Part shown: positions 16,776 to 23,487 of the stretch, one piece after another
Numbering within the stretch: the first letter of the stretch is position 1
Layout: every line of letters starts with the position of its first letter
Assembly (NCBI GenBank): GCA_017472965.1
Contig: JAFUNR010000045.1
Location: 1-54,748 of the forward strand
Reading direction: 5' to 3'
Source: Oscillospiraceae bacterium
GTDB lineage: Bacteria; Bacillota; Clostridia; Oscillospirales; Ruminococcaceae
DNA: 54,748 nt
Position numbers and translations under genes: made by a program
The notes under the pieces: generated by a model
Databases searched by the model: none
What the model was told of the DNA's origin: nothing
What the model saw: only the letters and a program-made list of their open reading frames with translations

Positions 16776-16928
16776 CGGGCACAGGAATGCAGAACGCATG
16801 GGCGCAGAGCCCTTTGCTTTGCTGTGCCGAAAACAGGGGAACCTTTCGTCATAACTGTCTGCTTGCTGCAGGACCGCACGGGCACAGCCAATGAACAAGG
16901 CTGCCTTTGCGGTCTTTTTGTGTGCCCG
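16776..16928 (+). promoter_or_regulatory. Transcription attenuator with alternative stems
   Basis: The same nine-base block CGGGCACAG occurs at 16776-16784 and 16879-16887. CTGTGCC at 16822-16828 can pair with GGCACAG in the first block (protector stem) or in the second (antiterminator), and the second block is also inside the terminator stem at 16872-16914. TGTGCCCG at 16921-16928 can pair with 16879-16886 as well. A ribosome held at the end of the leader ORF would cover the first block and free 16822-16828 to break the terminator. The pairing logic is seen directly; the trigger is inferred. Confidence 0.65.
16872..16919 (+). terminator. Attenuator terminator hairpin before rsgA
   Basis: Stem GACCGCA/TGCGGTC (16872-16878 with 16908-16914) with inner CAGCC/GGCTG (16885-16889 with 16899-16903), followed by five T residues and TGTG. 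It lies 117 bases before the rsgA start. Confidence 0.75.
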
Positions 16929-16975
16929 AAAGCGGCGGACGGCGGTCACCTCAAAAAAGGAAGGAGTGGTGTGTT

Positions 16976-17110
16976 ATGAAAAAACTGTTCGTATCTATTC
17001 AAAAATTCAGATATCATCGAATAAAGGAGAATACCATTGGAAAAACAGATCACACTGCAGACCGCTTTGGTGACAGCCGTCCACAAGGAGCGCTGGACAC
17101 TGTTTTGTGA
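16976..17110 (+). CDS. Possible 44-residue upstream ORF overlapping rsgA start
   Basis: An ATG at 16976 follows GGAAGGAG at a good distance and opens a 44-codon frame (MKKLFVSIQKFRYH at the start) that runs 74 bases into rsgA in another frame. The C-terminal part is simply rsgA sequence out of frame, so the product may have no function. Its translation could unfold or refill the rsgA ribosome binding site, which lies inside it. It is a credible regulatory frame rather than a clear gene. Confidence 0.35.
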   Translation: MKKLFVSIQKFRYHRIKENTIGKTDHTADRFGDSRPQGALDTVL

Positions 17111-18062
17111 AGAGCGGGAAATTTTTGCCCGGCTGAAAGCGGGCGTATACTACCCGTCGCAGGGCGAGACGCCCGCGTGGCCCACGGTGGGGGATCGGGT
17201 GTGTATTGAGCCGAATCCCGCCGGGGACGCCATGATCGTGGATACCCTGCCGCGGAAATCGTATTTTGAAAGAAAAGCAGCGGATTTTGGCCGCGGCAGG
17301 CAGGCCGTTGCCGCCAATTTTGACTATGTGTTTATTCTGCAGGCGCTGGGGCGGGATTTCAATCTGCGCCGTCTGGAGCGATATCTGGCGCAGGCGGCAG
17401 CCAGCGGCGCACAGCCGGTGGTGGTGCTGACCAAGGCGGATCTTGCCGCCGATACCCCCGAAAAGCTGGCTCTGGCGCACTCCGTTGCCGGAGATGTGCC
17501 GGTGTATGCAGTCAGTGCACACACAGGGTACGGCCTGCAGCAGCTTGCACCGTATCTTGCACCGGATAAAATGCTGGTGTTTCTGGGCTCCTCCGGCGTG
17601 GGCAAATCCAGTCTGGTCAATGCGCTGGCGCAAAAAGAGCTGATGCCCACCGGTGCGGTGCGTGCGGATGACGAGCGCGGCCGCCACACCACCACCCACC
17701 GCCAGCTGCTGGTGCTGCCCGGTGGTGCGTGCATCATCGATACCCCCGGTATGCGGGAGCTGGGAATGTGGGAATCCGCTGAGGGGGTGGAAAGCACCTT
17801 TGCCGATGTGCAGCGGTATCTGGGGCGCTGCCGCTTTGCCGATTGCCGCCACGGCAGCGAGCCGGGCTGCGCCGTGCGTGCCGCCATCGAATCCGGCGAG
17901 CTGGATGCCGCCCGCTGGCACAGCTGGCAGATTCTGCAGCGCGAGGCTCTCTGGAGTGAGGACCGCAGCGCCGCCATGCGGCAAAAGCGTGACCGGAACA
18001 GGGCTATCGCCAACAAAAAACGCCAACTGGAGCAGGAAGATCCCCGCCGCAAAAAACGCTGA
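17037..18062 (+). CDS. rsgA: Ribosome small subunit-dependent GTPase A (RsgA family)
   Basis: A 341-residue circularly permuted GTPase that checks 30S subunit maturation. It has an N-terminal OB-fold, then the permuted G motifs: TKAD (132-135), P-loop GSSGVGKSS (184-192), the threonine-rich switch RGRHTTTHR, and DTPGMRELG (235 onward). A C-terminal Cys/His zinc knuckle (CRFADCRHGSEPGC) follows and then a basic tail. The start is TTG at 17037, set by AAAGGAG at 17023-17029. The C-terminus (ALWSEDRSAAMRQKRDRNRAI and the basic tail) differs from the shortest housekeeping RsgA proteins, so it may be a second, inducible copy. The attenuator leader supports that; whether another rsgA exists is not visible. 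Confidence 0.9.
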   Translation: MEKQITLQTALVTAVHKERWTLFCEEREIFARLKAGVYYPSQGETPAWPTVGDRVCIEPNPAGDAMIVDTLPRKSYFERKAADFGRGRQAVAANFDYVFILQALGRDFNLRRLERYLAQAAASGAQPVVVLTKADLAADTPEKLALAHSVAGDVPVYAVSAHTGYGLQQLAPYLAPDKMLVFLGSSGVGKSSLVNALAQKELMPTGAVRADDERGRHTTTHRQLLVLPGGACIIDTPGMRELGMWESAEGVESTFADVQRYLGRCRFADCRHGSEPGCAVRAAIESGELDAARWHSWQILQREALWSEDRSAAMRQKRDRNRAIANKKRQLEQEDPRRKKR

Positions 18063-18102
18063 AACAAAAAAAGAAGGCCGCGCAGGCCTTCTTTTTTGTT
18101 TC
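18061..18102. terminator. Bidirectional terminator after rsgA
   Basis: A near-perfect inverted repeat GAAAC-A7-GAAGGCC with GGCCTTC-T6-GTTTC (18061-18079 with 18085-18102) serves both rsgA and the converging membrane gene. Confidence 0.9.
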
Positions 18103-18114
18103 AGTATGATTCGA

Positions 18115-19497
18115 TCATTCTTCTGCGGCGGGCTTGCAGGGCTCGGCGGCTGCCGATGCGCTGCTGCGCATCTCTTCAAAAACGGTGTACAGCACCCAGC
18201 ACAGCACTGCCAGCAGCGAGATGGCGTGCCACTTGATATCCACCACCGCAGGTTCGTTCATTAAAAAATTACGGTAGCAGGAATAGGATGCCAGCACGGT
18301 GATCAGCGGCAGCGGCCAGCGGCGGCGGTTTTGCAGGAATACCAGCAAACTGCCGAGATCCGCCAGAAAGAAATACCGGTCGTGCATATGCGGCAGCAGA
18401 AACGGCACCAGCAGCACACAGGCATAAAAGAGCATCGGAAACAGCCGTTCGTTCAAACCGGTGCGCAGCTGCCAGCACAGATACAAAAACAGCAGCACGG
18501 CTGCGCCTGCCAGAAAAACCGCAGCGCGCGAAAATGGTTCGATAGCCACATGACCCAGCAGCACCCAGACAGAGGGTGCGTTCAGATGCATCTGGGGGTA
18601 AAGCTCTGCCTGATCGGTGTACACCTGCAGACAGGCGGCAAGGCTTTGTCCGCCCAACAGCACGGGCAGCAGCATGGCAAAAAAGACGGCAGGCGCCCAT
18701 GCCAGATGCCGCAGCCGTATGCGCCGGGTGAAAAGACCGAGAATCAGTACCGGCAGCGCAAACACCGCCTGCAGCTTGAAGGAAAAGGCCAGTGTCCACA
18801 GGATCACTGCCGCACCGCCCTGCTTTTTCAGCAGATGGTACAGCATGCCCAGACAAAGCGCAGCGTAGACCATATCGCACTGCGCCCAGAAGCTGCTGTT
18901 CAGCCAAACGGTGGGCAGCGCCAGTGTCATCAGGTAGGCCGCCGTGCGCAGCGGTACAGAGGGAATGTACAGGCTGCACAGCCGACTCATGTAGAATGCC
19001 CCCAGAATGTCAAACAGGCAGCTCAGAGCCTTGATGGCGTACAGGCTGTTCCAGTCTGTGCGGGAAAGCAAAAACAGAAGAATCTCATACGGGGCGTTGT
19101 AATTGCCGATATCGGAGCGCACCGTCTGCGAAAAGCTCAGCGGGCGCATATCCTCCACCCAGTGCACCAGAAAAGAATTGTAATCGCCGGAGCGGTAGTA
19201 AAACAGGCATACACGCACATAGATGAGCGCTGCCGCCGCAAGCGCTCCGCAAAGCAGGGTGACTGCATCGGTATTGCGCTCGGTGATCAGCGGCAGCATG
19301 GCGGCAAAGCACAGCACTGCGGCGAAAACTGCAGCCTGACCCGGCTGGGCAAGCAGCAGTGCCTCGCGGTCACAGGAGAGCACAAACAGGTACATCACCA
19401 GACCCGCCAGTACCGCTGCCAGAAAAAGAACCGATGCCCGCAGCAGCTTTATGCTGCGGATGTGCGGCGTTTTCAAAAGGGAAGCGGAGGTTTTCAT
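18115..19497 (-). CDS. Polytopic GT-C-like glycosyltransferase or related membrane protein
   Basis: A 460-residue protein with about ten or more membrane segments. An early loop contains YYRSGDYNSFLVHWVEDM, where acidic residues typical of GT-C lipid-linked sugar transferases sit (the GDY / HW region). The stretch LNSSFWAQCDMVYAALCLGMLYHLLKK resembles Gpi18-like / DUF2029-type mannosyltransferases (FWAQCD motif), and PFLLPHMHDRYFFLADL is another conserved feature of that group. Such enzymes move sugars from a polyprenyl-phosphate donor on the outer face of the membrane. It overlaps the MFS gene stop by 4 bases (ATGA), so it is the last gene of the GH32/GH29 operon. Specificity is unknown. Confidence 0.75.
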   Translation of the reverse strand: MKTSASLLKTPHIRSIKLLRASVLFLAAVLAGLVMYLFVLSCDREALLLAQPGQAAVFAAVLCFAAMLPLITERNTDAVTLLCGALAAAALIYVRVCLFYYRSGDYNSFLVHWVEDMRPLSFSQTVRSDIGNYNAPYEILLFLLSRTDWNSLYAIKALSCLFDILGAFYMSRLCSLYIPSVPLRTAAYLMTLALPTVWLNSSFWAQCDMVYAALCLGMLYHLLKKQGGAAVILWTLAFSFKLQAVFALPVLILGLFTRRIRLRHLAWAPAVFFAMLLPVLLGGQSLAACLQVYTDQAELYPQMHLNAPSVWVLLGHVAIEPFSRAAVFLAGAAVLLFLYLCWQLRTGLNERLFPMLFYACVLLVPFLLPHMHDRYFFLADLGSLLVFLQNRRRWPLPLITVLASYSCYRNFLMNEPAVVDIKWHAISLLAVLCWVLYTVFEEMRSSASAAAEPCKPAAEE

Positions 19498-20843
19498 GCA
19501 TCGGCCTCCGCAGCGCGTTTGGCTTTATGCCGTGCGGCAAAGAACAGGGGGATCAGGCTCAGCAGCACAGCGCCTGCACCCGCCAGCAGCAGCGTATGGG
19601 TGGGCAGATAAGCGGTAAAGCCGTTTTCATCCACATATTCGCCGCTGCGCTTGATGATGGGATTGGAAAGCAGCGGCGCTGCCACCATCGGGATCAGCAC
19701 AAAGAACAGGATACGGATACCCTCGAACTGACCGCGGGCATCGGTGGGATACAGCTGCTTGCTCCAGACCGTCACCGCCTGCAGGAAAAGGATATACCCC
19801 AGCCCCAGCAGGAAAACACCGCCCAGCAGCACGGGATTCAGTACCGTGGCGGGATCCACATTCTCCGGCCGGACAAAAAGTCCCAGCACGCCGGTGCCGA
19901 TGCTGCTGAGCAGAATACCCGCAGCACACAGCTGCGGCGCAAGGCCTTTGTTCAGCAGACCGCCTGCGGGGATCACCACCAGCATGGCCGCCAGCAGGGC
20001 AACGCCCTCGATCAGCCCCATGGTTCCGGCGTCAAAGCCCAGATAATAGATCATGTAATTGCCCAGATGGGTGAAATACATATTGAAGGCGATGAAATAC
20101 GCCGCCAGCAGCAGATTGACCCACACCAGCTCCCGCAGAGCAAAATACCGTTTGAAATTAAAGGCATACAGCAGCTGACGGCAGAAGCTGCCCTGCTTAT
20201 GCGGCTGCAGCGCGGGAGAGTCCTTCATAAAGAACAGCGCAAATACGCCGAACAGGATCACCGCACCGCCCATCACGCAGAAAAGCCGCAGATAGTTGTC
20301 ATCACTGCCCACCAGCATACCGCCGACAACAGTGCCCACAATGGTGCCGATCACCGGCTGCACAGCGATAGCGCCGCCCAGCTGGCCGCGGTTTTTGTCG
20401 GTCATGTGGTCATTCATCCACGCGTTGAAGCCGCTGTCGTTGCCCATGCTGCCGAAAAAGCTCATGATGGCATCGGCAGCCACCACAGCAAAGCCCGCCA
20501 CCAACAGTGTCTGCGTGCCGGGCGCTGCGCCGCCGCCGGTGATGAACTGGGTCATACCGAACAGAATGGTAAAAACGCCCCACAGGATGTAGCCCCATGC
20601 GATCAGCGGCTTGCGGCTGCCGCGCCGGTCGGAAACGGTGCCGAACACAAAGGTCGAAACCGTGGTGGCGGCAGCGGAAACCGCGGTCATCCACGCGATG
20701 ATGGTGGGATCCTTGGCGATACGGGCGTATATAAAGGTGTTGAACCACTGGTTTTCCATGTTCCAGCAAAGCTGGCCGGCCAGACCCAGCCCCCATACCA
20801 GGAGCCAGAAGCCGGCAGGAGCGGTTCGATCTTTTTTCGACAT
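19494..20843 (-). CDS. MFS transporter
   Basis: A 449-residue transporter with 12 predicted membrane segments. The loop between helices 2 and 3 (FGTVSDRRGSRKPLIAWGY) is the major facilitator G-x-x-x-D-R-x-G-R-[RK] motif. The centre has a cytosolic loop (DSPALQPHKQGSFCRQLLYAF). MFS proteins move sugars, oligosaccharides or drugs by proton or sodium coupling. Its place between GH29-like and GT-C-like genes suggests sugar transport. AAAGGAG precedes the ATG. It starts 40 bases after the GH29-like stop. Confidence 0.9.
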   Translation of the reverse strand: MSKKDRTAPAGFWLLVWGLGLAGQLCWNMENQWFNTFIYARIAKDPTIIAWMTAVSAAATTVSTFVFGTVSDRRGSRKPLIAWGYILWGVFTILFGMTQFITGGGAAPGTQTLLVAGFAVVAADAIMSFFGSMGNDSGFNAWMNDHMTDKNRGQLGGAIAVQPVIGTIVGTVVGGMLVGSDDNYLRLFCVMGGAVILFGVFALFFMKDSPALQPHKQGSFCRQLLYAFNFKRYFALRELVWVNLLLAAYFIAFNMYFTHLGNYMIYYLGFDAGTMGLIEGVALLAAMLVVIPAGGLLNKGLAPQLCAAGILLSSIGTGVLGLFVRPENVDPATVLNPVLLGGVFLLGLGYILFLQAVTVWSKQLYPTDARGQFEGIRILFFVLIPMVAAPLLSNPIIKRSGEYVDENGFTAYLPTHTLLLAGAGAVLLSLIPLFFAARHKAKRAAEADA

Positions 20844-20883
20844 AGTCTGTTCTCCTTTTACGGAAAGTAAAATTGGATTTGAT

Positions 20884-21927
20884 TTATACGCCGGGTGCGC
20901 GGCGCAGACCGGCCAGCATTTTCAGCACACGCAGCTGGTCGGGATCGATGCGGCCGTCGCGGTACAGGCAGACATCCAGCGAGACCACGCCGCCGCAGGT
21001 GTTCACCTGCTTGATGTATTTCATCAGGTATTCGATGGAATATTTGCAGCCGCGGGCGCCCCAGCCGTCATATACTTCGATGGGGTGGTTGGGAATGCCC
21101 AGAAAAGAGAGGATATGCGCCTGTGCGCCATCCACCAGCTGCGCTTCGGGGTATACATCCAGCGAAACGACCTCACCGGCGGTGTAATCGCAGTACGGGG
21201 TGGGCGGTGCGATCTCATGGTAAAAATCACCCATGATGACAGGCCGGTTCAGCCCCGGCACCTGTACCTCATGACCGGTTTTGAAGCAGCCGTACCAGTT
21301 GGCGGCAAACAGAGTATCCGGATTGCCTGCTTTGGCGGCGTCTGCAAAAGGCTTCACCCGCTCGGGGGTATAGCCCAGCGCGGGGTAGGCACCGTCCAGC
21401 CACCAGCCGGCGATTTTATTGCCGTAACGAAGGGCATATTCCTTCATCACTTCAGCCCATTTTTCGATAAAATCATCCGTCACCGGGGCTTTGCCTGCGG
21501 CGATATCCACCTCGGCGCCGTAAAGACCCAGCATAGCCTTGGGATCCTTGTGAGGGCCGTCGCCGGTGTAATACAGGAACAGAGGGATATCATATTTGTC
21601 CAGCGCCCTGATCAAATCGGCGATCAGGTCGCGGGTGCTGTCGCCCTCACCGGGGGCGAAGCCGGTATAGCGGCGGTAGGTCTCGTTGGGGGCGCACAGA
21701 TAACGGGTGCCCTGCATAAGGGTGAAAACCAGATATCCGGCGTTTGCCTGTGCCAGCTGCCTGGCCAGAAGCTCTACATCCAGCTCATTGACGCATTCAT
21801 CCCAGCCGGTGGCATAACCTCTGGTATTGTGATAGTTGCCGCCGGCGTTCTGCACAGCGGAAAGATAATGGCAGAAAACGCCCCATTTGCGGTTGGCGAA
21901 CCAGTTTTGCTGTTCGGTAGGCTGCAT
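20884..21927 (-). CDS. GH29-like glycoside hydrolase (alpha-L-fucosidase-like)
   Basis: A 347-residue TIM-barrel enzyme. The N-terminal KWGVFCHYL resembles the KFGIFIHWG motif of GH29 alpha-L-fucosidases, and IAGWWLDGAY places Asp178 where the family nucleophile (W-x-D-G) sits. It is shorter than classic fucosidases, lacks the C-terminal beta-sandwich, and has no signal peptide, so it is probably cytosolic and may act on imported oligosaccharides. AGGAAAGGA precedes the ATG. It sits 45 bases after the GH32-like gene. The fold assignment is good, but alpha-fucosidase activity is only one possibility. Confidence 0.72.
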   Translation of the reverse strand: MQPTEQQNWFANRKWGVFCHYLSAVQNAGGNYHNTRGYATGWDECVNELDVELLARQLAQANAGYLVFTLMQGTRYLCAPNETYRRYTGFAPGEGDSTRDLIADLIRALDKYDIPLFLYYTGDGPHKDPKAMLGLYGAEVDIAAGKAPVTDDFIEKWAEVMKEYALRYGNKIAGWWLDGAYPALGYTPERVKPFADAAKAGNPDTLFAANWYGCFKTGHEVQVPGLNRPVIMGDFYHEIAPPTPYCDYTAGEVVSLDVYPEAQLVDGAQAHILSFLGIPNHPIEVYDGWGARGCKYSIEYLMKYIKQVNTCGGVVSLDVCLYRDGRIDPDQLRVLKMLAGLRRAPGV

Positions 21928-21972
21928 AATGATTTTTCCTTTCCTGCTATATGGATTTGCAAAAAGAAATGC

Positions 21973-23367
21973 CTATTCCTCTGGGAGATACAGACGGATG
22001 CCGGTAAAATCCACCGTGTTGTTGGTGGCAAAAAGTCCCCAGCCTGTGCCGGTGTGATCGTACATCCGGCTGCTTTGCGCAACGGCATTGTCGATGTAGA
22101 CCTCCAGCACACTGCCCTCGATGATAACGGTCAGGTGATGCTTTTCGTCCGGCGCGATGGGAATGTACCGTTCGCCCTCAAAATGGTACAGCCGGTTATC
22201 CCAGAAGACCAGCCGGCTGAAGCGCGGCTCAAAGCGCAGCGCATAGCCGTCAGTGCCGGTTTCGGTGCGCAGCAGCAGGCCGAATTCACCGTTTCTGCTT
22301 TCGGCGGAGAAATCCAGTTCGATGCGGCAGCGTGCGGGCAATGTGCCCAGCAGCCGGGTGGATTTACCGTCGGCGCTGCCGATGCGCCAGCCGTCCGGCA
22401 GCTTTTCGCTGCAGCCCCGCGCAGGGGCGGCCTCTGCCGGTGCGGCAGGGGCGGAAAACTGCGCGGCGATCTCGGCGGGGCAGCCGATGCGCAGTGTGCC
22501 GTCCGCATTCTGGAAAAGCTCGTGCGGGACGATGCTGCCGCCCCACTGGTAGTCGCCTGTATCGCTGTTGCCGGCTTTGGTGCGGTTCCAGCCGAACAGA
22601 ATGCGGCGGCTGCCGTCACTGGCGGTCTTGGCCGCGTAATGCAGCGCACAGTCCAGACTGTTCTCGATGGGGGTGATCCACGGACCGTTGGGGCTTTTGC
22701 TCATGCGGTAGCTGGTAACACCGCGGTCGGAGTATTCGCTGAAAAGCAGATACCACCAGTCGCCCATCCGGAAAAGATCGGCGCATTCCGGCGGCGAGGC
22801 AAAGGTACCCGGGGCATAAAAAGGCGTATCGGCAAAGCGCCAGTGTAAAAGATCGTCAGAATATGCGATCAGATTGGCGCTGACAGGCAGACCGTCCCTG
22901 CCGGTATACAGGGTGGTGGTCAGCATACACCAGCCCTTGCCGTCGGGGTTTTCGTAAACAAAGGGATCACGGAAATCCTGCGTTGCTGCCCAGTCGGGCG
23001 CATCCAGTACGAAATCGGGACATTTGCGCCAGTGGTACAGATCGTCGCTTACCGCCAGCAGCACGCGTTCCTTTTTCGGCAGCAGATGGTTATGGCCGGT
23101 GTAAAAGATGTAATACCTGCCGTTTGCTTCGATGCAGCTGCCGGTGAAGACATACAGATCCTGCTCATCTTTTGTGCCGCGGGGGAGCATCTCACCATGC
23201 TCGGTGTAATGCACCAGATCCTGCGTGGTGACAAGATTCCATGGCACGCCCTCACCGCAGTGCTCGATATCACGGAAATCCTTCAGATAGAAAAGATACC
23301 AGGTGCCGTCCTTGTAAAAAGGGATCACATCGCCGCAGGCGGCTTTTTCATCGGGGCGGTAATACAT
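21973..23367 (-). CDS. GH32-like glycosidase (fructosidase type)
   Basis: A 464-residue five-bladed beta-propeller enzyme plus C-terminal beta-sandwich, matching GH32 fructan/sucrose hydrolases. The nucleophile region ACGDVIPFY (Asp13), the DFRDPF motif (RDP at 133-135, transition-state stabiliser) and PPECADLF (Glu194, acid/base, in the E-C motif) are all present. The usual WMNDPNG start is changed, so substrate use may differ from plain sucrose. The ATG at 23367 is chosen over the one 6 bases upstream because AAAGGA is then 9 rather than 3 bases away. No signal peptide: cytosolic. It is the first gene of a four-gene unit with its own promoter. Confidence 0.85.
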   Translation of the reverse strand: MYYRPDEKAACGDVIPFYKDGTWYLFYLKDFRDIEHCGEGVPWNLVTTQDLVHYTEHGEMLPRGTKDEQDLYVFTGSCIEANGRYYIFYTGHNHLLPKKERVLLAVSDDLYHWRKCPDFVLDAPDWAATQDFRDPFVYENPDGKGWCMLTTTLYTGRDGLPVSANLIAYSDDLLHWRFADTPFYAPGTFASPPECADLFRMGDWWYLLFSEYSDRGVTSYRMSKSPNGPWITPIENSLDCALHYAAKTASDGSRRILFGWNRTKAGNSDTGDYQWGGSIVPHELFQNADGTLRIGCPAEIAAQFSAPAAPAEAAPARGCSEKLPDGWRIGSADGKSTRLLGTLPARCRIELDFSAESRNGEFGLLLRTETGTDGYALRFEPRFSRLVFWDNRLYHFEGERYIPIAPDEKHHLTVIIEGSVLEVYIDNAVAQSSRMYDHTGTGWGLFATNNTVDFTGIRLYLPEE

Positions 23368-23427
23368 GAGCATATGTCCTTTCCGCCGGGTGGAGAGCCC
23401 CGGCCACGGGGAAATATTCTTATATAC

Positions 23428-23456
23428 ATTATAAAAGCTCCGGATGCAAATTGCAA
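23428..23456 (-). promoter_or_regulatory. Promoter of the GH32 operon, inside a terminator hairpin
   Basis: On the minus strand TTGCAA (23456-23451), exactly 17 bases, perfect TATAAT (23433-23428). The -35 element is the loop of the terminator hairpin 23437-23467 and the -10 is in its T-run. Confidence 0.7.
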
Positions 23457-23467
23457 GCATCCGGAGC
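23433..23467 (-). terminator. Terminator after the first propeller lipoprotein gene
   Basis: A perfect 11-bp stem (23437-23447 with 23457-23467) with a 9-base loop, followed on the minus strand by TTTTATAAT. It ends the lipoprotein transcript while the embedded promoter restarts transcription for GH32. Confidence 0.8.
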
Positions 23468-23487
23468 AAGGAGGGAGGAAATGGGTA

